From JAOZTV01 sp965371805 (GTDB lineage Bacteria; Acidobacteriota; Aminicenantia; UBA2199): a stretch of 52,016 bases of DNA. Below the pieces are notes generated by a model. That model was given only the letters and a program-made list of their open reading frames with translations. It was not told where the DNA came from and searched no databases. The DNA lies in contig CBDUZW010000031.1 of NCBI GenBank assembly GCA_965371805.1, positions 1-52,016 on the forward strand, read 5' to 3'. Within the stretch, counting starts at the first letter, position 1; each line of letters starts with the position of its first letter. This document shows positions 1-9,328 of this stretch, in pieces. A program made the translations under genes and the position numbers.

Positions 1-35
1 CGAATATGGTGATTAAAAATTCTTTTAAATCTAAT

Positions 36-63
36 ATGTTATGGACTCGTACAGATATTTGAC
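36..63 (+). repeat. 28-bp dispersed repeat, copy A
   Basis: The 18 bases ATGTTATGGACTCGTACA at 36-53, a 4-base variable stretch and TTTGAC (58-63) recur in inverted orientation at 51009-50982 with 25 of 28 identities. TTGACA at 59-64 resembles a -35 hexamer, but no well-spaced -10 follows (TATTAT at 87-92 is 22 bases away). It lies upstream of the phosphatase gene. It may be an operator, a dispersed repeat or an insertion-sequence scar. Confidence 0.6.
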
Positions 64-145
64 AAAAAAATATTGATATGTAAAAATATTATAGTTAGTT
101 CTGAAAACAGTAAATATTTTCTATAGTGTTTTTATAAGGAATGGA

Positions 146-997
146 ATGTTTGAATATTTTGGGAAGTCTGATGTAGGAAGAGTTAGAAAAAACAATGAAG
201 ATTACTATCTCTATAAAAAAATTGATGATGAAGAGCACCTATTTATTGTTGCAGATGGTATGGGAGGGCATCAGGCTGGAGATGTCGCTTCAAGCCTAGG
301 GACAATTGCTTTTGCAAAAAGCTTCAAAAAACTGAGGTCTTCCGGAGAATCCATATCAAATGCTTTAAGCCTGGCTTTACATAAAGCAAATACAACAATT
401 TTAAATAAAGCGATAAAAGAACCTGAAAAAAAAGGAATGGGTACTACTTTTTCTGCACTCGTTGTTCAGAAAAACAAAGGATATATTATTCATATTGGCG
501 ATTCACGTATTTATTTAATTAGAGAAAATAATATTGAACGTTTGACAAAAGACCATACTTTTGTTGAAAAAATGGTAGAAGAAGGCAGAATTACTGAAAA
601 AGAAGCAAGGGTCCATCCTCATAGAAATATTTTATATTTTTCTCTTGGAGCAAAAGATAGTTTGACGCCTCAGATTCTAGAGGGTTTTGATGTTTTTGAA
701 AAAGATGCATTTTTAATGTGCTCAGATGGTTTAAATACAATGGTTGAAGATTCCTCTTTAAAAGAGTATTGTCTATTATATACTCCTGAAAAAGCTGTTA
801 ATGAACTGATAGATCTTGCAAATAGTAAGGGGGGAACAGATAATGTTACTATTCAAATTATACATTTTGGTAATGTTTCTGCTCAGGATAAAACAGAACC
901 ATTAAATGTATTAGACTTAAGAGATAATAAAAGTTATCTAGTCTGGATTGGAATAGCTTTATTTTTTTTAATTGTTATATTATTATTTTTACTTTAA
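146..997 (+). CDS. PP2C-family Ser/Thr protein phosphatase, membrane anchored
   Basis: Metal-dependent phosphatase that would remove phosphate from Ser/Thr residues, most likely on substrates of the kinase encoded next to it. Visible PP2C motifs are NNED (Asp19), ADGMGGH (Asp37), GMGTT, HIGDSR, the CSDG metal site (Asp194) and GGTDN (Asp232). Residues 262-283 form one C-terminal hydrophobic helix, so the catalytic domain probably sits in the cytoplasm at the membrane. The length of 283 aa is somewhat above the roughly 240-250 aa of soluble Stp/PrpC enzymes because of this tail. The start at 146 has AAGGA at 136-140; an ATG at 141 is out of frame. The stop is 20 bases before the kinase ATG, so the two are probably co-transcribed. 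Confidence 0.93.
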   Translation: MFEYFGKSDVGRVRKNNEDYYLYKKIDDEEHLFIVADGMGGHQAGDVASSLGTIAFAKSFKKLRSSGESISNALSLALHKANTTILNKAIKEPEKKGMGTTFSALVVQKNKGYIIHIGDSRIYLIRENNIERLTKDHTFVEKMVEEGRITEKEARVHPHRNILYFSLGAKDSLTPQILEGFDVFEKDAFLMCSDGLNTMVEDSSLKEYCLLYTPEKAVNELIDLANSKGGTDNVTIQIIHFGNVSAQDKTEPLNVLDLRDNKSYLVWIGIALFFLIVILLFLL

Positions 998-1017
998 TAT
1001 AATTAGTATTGTATAAA

Positions 1018-1845
1018 ATGAATAAAAATAAAAAAATTGGCAAGATCCTAATTGGAGAAAAAATAGGTAGAGGTGGATTTGGAGAAATATACTCTGGAAT
1101 TGACACATCTTTAAACAGAAAAGTTGCAATAAAACTAATTGATTCGAATTTAAGCAATGACAAACAAATCCTTTCTCTTATAAAAAAAGGAGCTATAACT
1201 CAAGGTCAAATTAATCATCCTAATATTGTGTCTATTTATAGTTTTGATAAAGTTGGGCCAGTCTATTATATTATTTTTGAATTTGTTGAAGGAAATTCTC
1301 TGAAATTTGTTTTAGATACAGAGATAAGAATAAAACTTGATCCATGCATAGAATATATAAAACAGATTCTAAGAGGTTTACATTATGCTCATTTGAGAAA
1401 TATTGTCCACTTTGATATAAAACCCTCAAATATAATGATAACAAATTCTAATATTATTAAAATTACAGATTTTGGAATTTCTCAATTATTTGGAATGGCA
1501 TCAAAAAAGGAAGATGAGCAATGGTATGGGACACCAACTTATGCTTCTCCTGAACAAATCCTTGGTCTTTCTTCTGATTTTAGATCAGATATATATTCGT
1601 TAGGGATAACTATATATCAAATGCTAACAGGAAGGTTTCCATTTAATTTTGACTTAGATAGTATTGTTACAAAAGAAATTCTTCTAAAAGAAAACAAAAT
1701 AAATATACCGGATGATATAGATAAAAGAACAAAAAATTTTATTGATATTTTTTTAATGAAGGCAATAAAGAAAGATGTTGAAATGCGATATCAAAACATT
1801 TTAGAGATGCTGGAAATACTTGATAATATCAATGAGTCGTTATAA
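1018..1845 (+). CDS. Ser/Thr protein kinase (Hanks type), soluble
   Basis: Eukaryotic-like protein kinase of 275 aa. Visible motifs are the glycine loop GRGGFGE (17-23), the ATP-binding Lys in VAIK (Lys39), the catalytic loop HFDIKPSN (Asp133, Lys135), DFG (Asp151) and GTPTYASPEQ of the activation segment. The catalytic loop has Phe where RD kinases have Arg, so this is a non-RD kinase. There is no transmembrane helix and no PASTA or other sensor domain; the protein is little more than the catalytic domain. An upstream TTG at 1009 is possible, but the ATG at 1018 is preferred; neither has a clear Shine-Dalgarno sequence. It follows the PP2C phosphatase and its 3' end overlaps the next gene by 14 bases, which suggests one operon acting as a reversible phosphorylation switch. 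Confidence 0.93.
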   Translation: MNKNKKIGKILIGEKIGRGGFGEIYSGIDTSLNRKVAIKLIDSNLSNDKQILSLIKKGAITQGQINHPNIVSIYSFDKVGPVYYIIFEFVEGNSLKFVLDTEIRIKLDPCIEYIKQILRGLHYAHLRNIVHFDIKPSNIMITNSNIIKITDFGISQLFGMASKKEDEQWYGTPTYASPEQILGLSSDFRSDIYSLGITIYQMLTGRFPFNFDLDSIVTKEILLKENKINIPDDIDKRTKNFIDIFLMKAIKKDVEMRYQNILEMLEILDNINESL

Positions 1846-2233
1846 TTATTTATTATTGATTCTTTCTATACTATTAGTTGGATGGATATTATTTAATCAA
1901 TTAATACTCTCTACAGAAACTGCATCTAATTTAATTGAAAATGAGATCAAATATGGATTAAATGTAAGGATCAGTCAGTTTTTTATTAGAAACAAAAGGT
2001 TTCCGGATAGCAAAGATGAAATTAAAAAAATAGTAAAAGCTTATAATATTTGTAGTAAAAAAATTGTATTATCACGTTTCATAGAGGGCGACAAATTAAC
2101 TCCGTTCAAGGTTGTATATATTCTAAAAATTTCATCAAAAAAGATTTTTCTCCAATTAACTTATTTTGGCTCTGATTATATCGCTGACTATAATAAAAGG
2201 GGAATACTTATGTTGAATGTTTATATCCCTTAA
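1832..2233 (+). CDS. Small membrane-anchored protein of unknown function
   Basis: I do not recognise this protein. It has one N-terminal hydrophobic helix (about residues 5-24) and then a charged domain of about 105 residues with Lys/Ile-rich beta-like stretches, probably on the far side of the membrane. The ATG at 1832 lies inside the end of the kinase gene (14-base overlap), suggesting translational coupling. Position suggests an accessory or substrate of the kinase/phosphatase pair, but nothing in the sequence proves it. Confidence 0.7.
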   Translation: MSRYNYLLLILSILLVGWILFNQLILSTETASNLIENEIKYGLNVRISQFFIRNKRFPDSKDEIKKIVKAYNICSKKIVLSRFIEGDKLTPFKVVYILKISSKKIFLQLTYFGSDYIADYNKRGILMLNVYIP

Positions 2234-2237
2234 AATA

Positions 2238-2276
2238 TTGTTTTTAAAAATAAAATGATTTATAATCTAAGATTAT
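2238..2276 (+). promoter_or_regulatory. Promoter with palindrome across the -10
   Basis: TTGTTT (2238-2243), 17 bases, TATAAT (2261-2266), then the kinase-phosphoenzyme operon start at 2312. A perfect 15-bp palindrome ATAATCT-A-AGATTAT (2262-2276) covers the -10 and is placed like a repressor operator. The -35 is weak, so the promoter may need an activator. Confidence 0.5.
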
Positions 2277-2311
2277 TTTAGTAAAAAATAAAAATTTGGA
2301 GGAATAGATAA

Positions 2312-4921
2312 ATGAGTGTTGATAAAATTTTAGAAAACATTAAACTTCCAACTCTCTCAAAAACTCTAAATGAGATCATTGAACTAGAAAAAAATAATCC
2401 TGTTTCTATTTTTAATGATTTAATAAAGATAATAGAGAAGGATCCTCTTTTATCTGTTCATATAATGAAGATTGCTAATTCTCCACTGCATGGATTTGCA
2501 AAGAGTGTGAGGTCTATATCTCATGCGGTTAGTTTATTAGGGTCTACCCAAATAAGAAATATCGCATTCTCTTTTTCAATTTTTGATTTTATAAAAAAGA
2601 TTAATTATTCCAAAGGGTATGGAAAAGTCTTCAAATCAATCTTGAAGAGATCTTCAATGATGAGTTCTGTGGCAGGGATTATTGCAAAAAATAAAGACTA
2701 TCACAATTCTGATGAACTATATATTTCAGGATTAGTTGCAAATTTAGGACAGATCCTTCTTTTTCTCTACTCACCAAAAAAATACTCTAAAATTTTTACT
2801 CAAGATAAAGATTTATTACTTAAGGAAAAAAAAGAGTTTGGAATAAATTTCATGGAAATTGGAATCGCCTTTTGTAAAAGAGAAGGATTACCATTTTTTC
2901 TTGAATCTGCTATAAATAACCAGTTCAAATTATCTGAGAAGACAGAATTAAATAAAATTATTTATATTACTAGAGGGATAACGGATTTTCTTTTAACTGA
3001 TACTAAAAAAGAGAAGAAAATACAATTTAGCTCTTTAGAAAAAGAGGTAAAGGATATTTTAGACTTATCCATGGAAGACATAAATAATACTATAAAAGAC
3101 CTCCCTTTAATGATGGACACCTTCATGACTGATTTTCCAGAGGTCCAATCGGAACTCAATAAGATTATCAACACCTCATCTGAGATTATTATTAATTTAA
3201 TGAAAAAGGAGTTGGATCTAGTTCTTCAATCAAAAGAACAAATAGGAAGGGAAAAGCATATTTCCAAAGAAAAACAATTTATAACCCATATGCTTAATTT
3301 ATCGAAAGAATTTTCAGTTCTTCTTCAACCGGATAAAATGATTGCTATTTTGACAGACTATTTTGATAAAAATTTAATTGAGTATAAGGTAAAGGTCCTA
3401 TATAGAAATCCGCAAAATAAAGATCTTACATATTTTTGCGATGATAAAAAGCTAAATGGAAGATTGATAGAAGAGGATTCGGCAACAATATTAACAGAGT
3501 CTAAAAAAAAGGATGAGCCTTTGTTTGCCTCCAGGGATGAAGTACTTGCATTGGGTTTAGAACCAGAATTGAATCAGATTGTGTTTCCCGTATCCTATCA
3601 TAAGACTAATTTTGGATTTTTAATATTAGGTGCAGATAATAGCTTAATGAAGAATATTGATTATGTGATCTCTTATCTGAGAATTATTTCAAATATAATT
3701 GCAAATTCCTTTCAAAACTATTTGAGTTTTGTCAATCTTAAAAAAGAAAAAGATAAAAAGGAAAAAATAGCAAATGAATTAATAACGAATGATAAAAAAT
3801 TATTAAACTATGAACTGAATGAAACTATTCTGAGTAGGAGTAACGTCTTAGAGGAAATTTTACCGGTAATTTTTCATAAACTAAAGAATAAGTTGACACC
3901 AATATTGGGATATAGCCAGTTGCTTGTAAACCTATCTGAAAACAATAGTATAGTGGAGAAACTAAAAAGAATTGAAAGAAATGCCAATGAACTAACAAGT
4001 ATTATTGATTGTATGAGTCATGGGTTCAAATCTGAAGAGCTGGCTAAAAAAAATGAAAATCTAAATGAAATACTGAATAAAATGGAGCCTTTTTTCTTAT
4101 CAATTGAAGAAAGTAAGAAAATTTCTATTGAATTTAGTTTGGATCATTCAATAAAAAACTTTCTCCTGAGTAGGGGACAGATCATTAATATGGTAATGAA
4201 TTTGGTTGAGAATTCAGTTGATGCATTACAGGATAAAGATGAAAAATCAAAAAAAATCGAAATTAAAACTTTTTCGTCCGATAATATAGTAAAACTTATA
4301 ATTAGAGATAATGGAAAAGGAATTGCTGACGAAGATTTACTGAAAATTTGGTCTCCATTTTATTCGAAATATGAGATTAAAGCGGGGATTGGCTTAACTG
4401 CCTGCGAAAGAGTACTTATGAATCATCATGCAAAGTATAGTTTTAATTCAGAAGTGGGTGTGTTTACTGAATTCACAGCAGAATTTCCATTAGATGATGT
4501 AGATGAAAAACAACAGCATCAAAAAAGAGATGTCTCCAGTGGCACAGGATTAAATATCCTGATACTTGATGATGAAGAACCATTGGTGATTTTAATGAAA
4601 GAGATCCTGCAAATTCATACTAACCTTAATATATTTACAGTAACAAAGGGAGCAGATGCAATACAACTAATTAATGAAAATAAATTTGATTTAATTATCT
4701 CAGATATTCAAATGCCTGGTATTAATGGGATAGATATATTTAACCATCTCAAATCCAAAGGAATTGAGGATAGGTTACTCATGGTTACAGGAAATCCATA
4801 TATCAATGAGATTGCTAAATTTTTAAAGAAAAATAAAATAAAGTTTCTAAAAAAACCTTTTGAATTAATGAGATTCAGACGTTTAGTTAATGAAAGAATA
4901 GAAACTACTAAGGAGAAATAA
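2312..4921 (+). CDS. HDOD-GAF-like-histidine kinase-receiver hybrid protein
   Basis: Multi-domain signalling protein of 869 aa. Residues about 10-210 form an HDOD domain (recognisable as DPLLSVHIMKIANSP followed by ISHAVSLLG). Residues about 320-470 look like a GAF-type sensor. A short coiled coil follows, then a histidine kinase core with an unusual H-box FHKLKNKLTP (His522), N-box MNLVENSVDAL, G1 DNGKGI and G2 GIGLTACERV. A receiver domain ends the protein (phospho-acceptor Asp798 in SDIQMPG, conserved Lys in FLKKPF). There is no membrane segment. The start at 2312 has GGAGGA at 2298-2303. The stop is 2 bases before the PPDK gene, so the two are translationally close and may be functionally linked. 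HDOD plus kinase plus receiver in one chain is an uncommon order. Confidence 0.9.
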   Translation: MSVDKILENIKLPTLSKTLNEIIELEKNNPVSIFNDLIKIIEKDPLLSVHIMKIANSPLHGFAKSVRSISHAVSLLGSTQIRNIAFSFSIFDFIKKINYSKGYGKVFKSILKRSSMMSSVAGIIAKNKDYHNSDELYISGLVANLGQILLFLYSPKKYSKIFTQDKDLLLKEKKEFGINFMEIGIAFCKREGLPFFLESAINNQFKLSEKTELNKIIYITRGITDFLLTDTKKEKKIQFSSLEKEVKDILDLSMEDINNTIKDLPLMMDTFMTDFPEVQSELNKIINTSSEIIINLMKKELDLVLQSKEQIGREKHISKEKQFITHMLNLSKEFSVLLQPDKMIAILTDYFDKNLIEYKVKVLYRNPQNKDLTYFCDDKKLNGRLIEEDSATILTESKKKDEPLFASRDEVLALGLEPELNQIVFPVSYHKTNFGFLILGADNSLMKNIDYVISYLRIISNIIANSFQNYLSFVNLKKEKDKKEKIANELITNDKKLLNYELNETILSRSNVLEEILPVIFHKLKNKLTPILGYSQLLVNLSENNSIVEKLKRIERNANELTSIIDCMSHGFKSEELAKKNENLNEILNKMEPFFLSIEESKKISIEFSLDHSIKNFLLSRGQIINMVMNLVENSVDALQDKDEKSKKIEIKTFSSDNIVKLIIRDNGKGIADEDLLKIWSPFYSKYEIKAGIGLTACERVLMNHHAKYSFNSEVGVFTEFTAEFPLDDVDEKQQHQKRDVSSGTGLNILILDDEEPLVILMKEILQIHTNLNIFTVTKGADAIQLINENKFDLIISDIQMPGINGIDIFNHLKSKGIEDRLLMVTGNPYINEIAKFLKKNKIKFLKKPFELMRFRRLVNERIETTKEK

Positions 4922-4923
4922 AT

Positions 4924-7644
4924 ATGTTAGAAAGAAATGTTTACTTTTTTTCAAAAGATAATACTGATGGGAATAAAGATCTAAAAGAAACTCTTGGCGG
5001 AAAGGGAGCTAATTTAGCAGAAATGTGTAATATTGGACTGCCAATTCCCCCGGGATTTACTGTAACAACAGATGTTTGTAAAATTTATTATGCTAATAAT
5101 AAATCTTATCCTCAAAAGATTAAAACTGAGGTTGAAGAAAATCTATTGAAGATTGAAAAATTATTGGGAAAAAAACTTGGAGATCCAAACGATCCTTTAT
5201 TGGTTTCAGTTAGATCAGGTGCAGCAGTATCAATGCCTGGAATGATGGACACTGTTTTAAATCTTGGCTTAAATGATGAATCTGTAAAAGGGCTCGCAAA
5301 AGTTTCTAAAAATGAGTGGTTTGCATATGACTCATATAGAAGATTTATCCAAATGTATGGCGATGTGGTTTTGGGAATGAAACCTGAAAATGATGGGGAC
5401 GAAGATCCTTTTGAAGTAATAATTGAAGAAGTAAAGAAAAAAAAGAATATTGAATCAGACTCTGAACTATCGATAGATGATCTGAAATTATTGATATCAA
5501 ATTTTAAAGAAGCAGTAAAAAAGGTTACTGGGAAAAACTTTCCAATAGATCCTATGGAACAATTATGGGGTGGAATTGACGCCGTATTTAATAGTTGGAA
5601 TACAGATAGGGCTGTTTATTATAGAAGATTGAACCAAATCCCTGAAGATCTTGGAACTGCTGTAAATGTCCAAACAATGGTTTATGGAAATATGGGAAAC
5701 ACTTCTGGTACGGGTGTTGCCTTTACCAGAGATGCTGCAACAGGTGAAAATCTATTTAATGGTGAATACCTTATAAATGCTCAGGGAGAGGATGTTGTTG
5801 CCGGCACCAGAACACCTCAGGAGATTACAAAAGAAGGTTCTTTAAGATGGGCAAAACTGCAAAATGTTTCTGAGTCAGAAAGAGCATCAAAGTTTTCTTC
5901 TCTTGAAGAGGCAATGCCTGAAATGTACAAAGAATTATTTGAAATGCAGAAAAAACTTGAGGATTATTATAAAGATATGCAGGATCTTGAGTTTACAATT
6001 CAGGATGGGAAAATGTGGATACTTCAGACCAGGAGTGGGAAACGAACTGGTGGTGCAATGATTAAAATTGCAATAGATATGATGAAAGAGGGTATGATTG
6101 ATGAAAAAACAGCCATTTTGAGAGTTGAACCTAATAAACTTAATGAACTTTTACACCCTGAATTTGATAAGGTTGCAATTGATGATGCAGTAGTTCTTAC
6201 CAGAGGTTTACCAGCTTCTCCTGGAGCTGCAACAGGTCAGATTGTATTTAGTGCTGATGATGCAGAAAAATGGGCTGAAGATGGTAAAGAGACTATTTTA
6301 GTCAGGACAGAGACTTCTCCGGAAGATTTAAAAGGTATGAATGTTGCCAATGGTATTTTAACAGCAAGAGGCGGAATGACTTCACATGCTGCAGTTGTTG
6401 CTAGAGGAATGGGTAAGTGTTGCATATCCGGAGCAGGTAAAATAAGAATAGATTATAAAGCAAAAACAATGAAAATCGGAGATGATATCTTTAAAGAAGG
6501 AGATTGGATCTCACTAAATGGAACATCAGGTGAAGTTTACAACGATAAAATCAAGACAATTGACCCTCAACTTAGTGGATATTTTGGACAATTGATGGAA
6601 CTCGCAGATAAATATACTCGAATGAATGTAAGAACTAATGCTGATACTCCACATGATGCAGAAGTTGCCAGAAAGTTTGGTGCCCAGGGTATTGGGCTTT
6701 GTAGAACAGAACATATGTTTTTCGAGGGTGACAGAATAATTGCAATGAGAGAGATGATACTTGCTGAAGATGAAGCAGGTAGAATTAAGGCATTAGAAAA
6801 ATTGTTGCCTATTCAACGTGCTGATTTTGAAGGAATATTTGCAGCTATGCATGATTTGCCGGTAACAGTAAGGTTGTTGGATCCGCCATTACATGAGTTT
6901 GTTCCACATGATGAAAAGGGACAGAAAGAGATGGCAGATGTAATGGGGGTTTCAATTGAAGATATCAAAGATAAAATCGAGAGTTTATCTGAAGTTAACC
7001 CAATGCTGGGTCATAGAGGCTGCAGACTGGGAAACACATATCCTGAGATTACAGTTATGCAGGCAAGAGCAATTATTGAGGCTGCATTAAATCTTAAAAA
7101 GAAGGGAATAAAGGCTATTCCAGAAATTATGATTCCATTGATTGGAACCAAAAAAGAATTTAAAATGCAGGAAAATATAGTCAGAGATACCATAAAAAAA
7201 GTTTTTGCTGAGAGAGGAGATGAAATTGAATTTCTTGTTGGAACAATGATAGAAATCCCAAGGGCTGCTCTAATTGCTGATGAAGTCGCTGCAGATGCTG
7301 AGTTCTTTTCATTTGGGACCAATGACTTAACTCAAATGACTTTTGGATATTCAAGAGATGATGCGGGTAAATTTCTGCAAATTTATATAGAAAAAGGTCT
7401 TTTAAAAAATGATCCTTTCCAGGTTTTGGATCAAACTGGAGTTGGGCAATTAGTTAAAATGGGAACAGAAAAGGGACGTTCAGTAAGACCTGATTTGAAA
7501 GTAGGCATATGTGGTGAGCATGGTGGTGAACCAAATTCAGTTGAATTTTGTGATGAGGTTGGGATGAATTATGTAAGTTGTTCTCCATTTAGAGTGCCAA
7601 TTGCAAGACTTGCTGCAGCTCAGGCTAATATAAAAAAAAACTAG
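4924..7644 (+). CDS. ppdK: Pyruvate, phosphate dikinase
   Basis: Interconverts pyruvate, ATP and phosphate with phosphoenolpyruvate, AMP and pyrophosphate in the cytoplasm. At 906 aa it is the full family length. Visible are the N-terminal nucleotide-binding part (GGKGANLAEM, SVRSGAAVSMPGMMDT), the phospho-histidine swivel site GGMTSHAAVVARGMG (His488), and the C-terminal PEP/pyruvate domain with IGLCRTEHMFF, FGTNDLTQMTFG and the catalytic Cys in GICGEHGGEP (Cys863). An AGGAG lies inside the end of the preceding kinase gene. PPDK is common in anaerobes that run PPi-linked glycolysis or gluconeogenesis. No PPDK regulatory protein gene (DUF299 type) is in the window. Confidence 0.98.
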   Translation: MLERNVYFFSKDNTDGNKDLKETLGGKGANLAEMCNIGLPIPPGFTVTTDVCKIYYANNKSYPQKIKTEVEENLLKIEKLLGKKLGDPNDPLLVSVRSGAAVSMPGMMDTVLNLGLNDESVKGLAKVSKNEWFAYDSYRRFIQMYGDVVLGMKPENDGDEDPFEVIIEEVKKKKNIESDSELSIDDLKLLISNFKEAVKKVTGKNFPIDPMEQLWGGIDAVFNSWNTDRAVYYRRLNQIPEDLGTAVNVQTMVYGNMGNTSGTGVAFTRDAATGENLFNGEYLINAQGEDVVAGTRTPQEITKEGSLRWAKLQNVSESERASKFSSLEEAMPEMYKELFEMQKKLEDYYKDMQDLEFTIQDGKMWILQTRSGKRTGGAMIKIAIDMMKEGMIDEKTAILRVEPNKLNELLHPEFDKVAIDDAVVLTRGLPASPGAATGQIVFSADDAEKWAEDGKETILVRTETSPEDLKGMNVANGILTARGGMTSHAAVVARGMGKCCISGAGKIRIDYKAKTMKIGDDIFKEGDWISLNGTSGEVYNDKIKTIDPQLSGYFGQLMELADKYTRMNVRTNADTPHDAEVARKFGAQGIGLCRTEHMFFEGDRIIAMREMILAEDEAGRIKALEKLLPIQRADFEGIFAAMHDLPVTVRLLDPPLHEFVPHDEKGQKEMADVMGVSIEDIKDKIESLSEVNPMLGHRGCRLGNTYPEITVMQARAIIEAALNLKKKGIKAIPEIMIPLIGTKKEFKMQENIVRDTIKKVFAERGDEIEFLVGTMIEIPRAALIADEVAADAEFFSFGTNDLTQMTFGYSRDDAGKFLQIYIEKGLLKNDPFQVLDQTGVGQLVKMGTEKGRSVRPDLKVGICGEHGGEPNSVEFCDEVGMNYVSCSPFRVPIARLAAAQANIKKN

Positions 7645-7655
7645 ATATTTAGAAA

Positions 7656-8567
7656 ATGGAAGCTATAAAAATTCAGGATCTAAATAAGTCTTTTGTTTCA
7701 GATTTTATGATTAAAAGGACCAGGGTCCTGAATGGGCTTTCGTTATCTGTTAATCAAGGAGAAATATACGGATTTCTAGGACAGAATGGAGCTGGAAAGA
7801 CAACCACCATAAAATGTTTATTAGGTTTAATTAAGGCAGATAGTGGAAAAATGTTTCTTTTTGATGAGGTTTCACATAGTGTTAAGGGTAGGGAAAATAT
7901 TGGATTCCTGCCTGAGCATCCATATTTCTATGATTATTTAACTGTAGAAGAGCTTCTTATGTTTACAAGTAAACTCTTTGGAATAAAAAAAACAATTGCT
8001 AATGACAGAATAAAACGTCTTATAGAAAAGGTTGGAATGAAGGGGAAGGAAAAATTAAAACTGAGAAAACTTTCAAAAGGAATGATTCAAAGGATTGGGC
8101 TTGCTCAGGCATTAATTAATGATCCGAAAGTTTTAATATTGGATGAACCTTTTTCGGGACTTGACCCAATTGGTCGAAAGGAAGTGAGGGATATAATTCT
8201 TTCTTTAAAGGATGGTGGAAAAACTGTTTTTTTTTCATCCCATATCCTACAGGATATGGAGATGATTGTTGACAGGGTTGGGATTATTCTAGATGGTGTG
8301 ATAATAAAAGAAGGAAAACTCTCTGAAATGGTTCACAAGAAAGTTGATTTTTATGAAACTGTTTTTACAGGTGTTGCAGAGGATATACTTAAAAGCAATA
8401 AATATAAATTTTCTAAGAGGGATGCGAAATATATTATTAAATCAAGCTCAAATGAGAGAGTTAATGAATTAGTAGAGTTTTTAATTATGAATAAAGGAAA
8501 ACTCAACTCAATTACACAGATGGGGCAAACTCTTGAAGATGTCTTTCTAAAGGAGATACAACGATGA
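7656..8567 (+). CDS. ABC transporter ATP-binding protein
   Basis: ATPase subunit of an ABC-2 type exporter. It has Walker A GQNGAGKT (42-49), the signature LSKGMIQRIGLAQA, Walker B VLILDEPFSGLDP and the switch histidine in FFSSHIL. After about residue 220 there is an extra C-terminal domain, as in CcmA/NatA-like exporters. The stop overlaps the permease start by 4 bases (ATGA). The gene begins 11 bases after PPDK. The substrate cannot be read from the sequence. Confidence 0.95.
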   Translation: MEAIKIQDLNKSFVSDFMIKRTRVLNGLSLSVNQGEIYGFLGQNGAGKTTTIKCLLGLIKADSGKMFLFDEVSHSVKGRENIGFLPEHPYFYDYLTVEELLMFTSKLFGIKKTIANDRIKRLIEKVGMKGKEKLKLRKLSKGMIQRIGLAQALINDPKVLILDEPFSGLDPIGRKEVRDIILSLKDGGKTVFFSSHILQDMEMIVDRVGIILDGVIIKEGKLSEMVHKKVDFYETVFTGVAEDILKSNKYKFSKRDAKYIIKSSSNERVNELVEFLIMNKGKLNSITQMGQTLEDVFLKEIQR

Positions 8568-9328
8568 TAATAAAATCAATTGCATTGAACACCTTTAAAG
8601 AGGCAATAAGGAATAGATTTCTATATTTACTCTTTTTCCTTGGGATATTTTTTGCACTTAGTTCTTATATAATCAGCTTACTATCTATTGGTGGTGATGA
8701 AAAGATCCTAAAAGATGTCGGATTGGCAGCAATAAGTTTTTTTTCGGTTTTAATTGCAATATTTACAGGTATTAATCTTGTATATAAAGAAATAGATAAA
8801 AAAACAGTTTATAATATTTTAAGTAAACCTGTATCAAGAGAAAATTTTATAATTGGGAAATTTTTAGGTCTGGCATATACAATGTTTATTTCATTGTTTT
8901 TAATGGCTATAATTTTCTTTTTGTTTCTTTATATTTCAATTGGGACAATTGATTTAAATATAGTTTATTTTTTTATTCTTTTATATTTTGAACTACTGGT
9001 ACTCATATCAATTTCCTTACTTTTTTCCTCTTTTTCAACACCGATTCTTTCATCAATTTTTACTATAACCATTTATCTTGTAGGTCATGTTACATGGACC
9101 TTTAATTATTTTAGACATTTGGTTACTTCTCCGGTTGCAAAAGCTATTGTATACCCAATATATTATATTTTTCCAAATTTAGATAAATTTAATATAAAAA
9201 ATGATATTGTGACCAATGGAACTATAGATCATGCTAATTTTTTATATTCCAGTATATATGGCGTATTTTATACAATTGTTATTTTAGTTGTAACCATTAT
9301 TATTTTTAAGAAGAGAGAATTTAAATAG
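8564..9328 (+). CDS. ABC-2 type permease
   Basis: Membrane partner of the preceding ATPase, 254 aa with about six hydrophobic helices (roughly residues 17-40, 55-75, 98-125, 130-152, 158-178 and 228-247). The N-terminal amphipathic stretch (NTFKEAIRNRFLY) and the loop with NILSKPVSRENFIIGKFLG are typical of ABC-2 permeases. The start overlaps the ATPase gene by 4 bases and the stop overlaps the next start by 1 base (TAGTG), so the three genes are one translational unit. Confidence 0.92.
   Translation: MIIKSIALNTFKEAIRNRFLYLLFFLGIFFALSSYIISLLSIGGDEKILKDVGLAAISFFSVLIAIFTGINLVYKEIDKKTVYNILSKPVSRENFIIGKFLGLAYTMFISLFLMAIIFFLFLYISIGTIDLNIVYFFILLYFELLVLISISLLFSSFSTPILSSIFTITIYLVGHVTWTFNYFRHLVTSPVAKAIVYPIYYIFPNLDKFNIKNDIVTNGTIDHANFLYSSIYGVFYTIVILVVTIIIFKKREFK

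Noticed and set aside
59..92. TTGACA as -35 of a phosphatase promoter
   Set aside because: The nearest -10-like hexamer is 22 bases away, outside the usual 16-18; the hexamer is listed only as part of the repeat.
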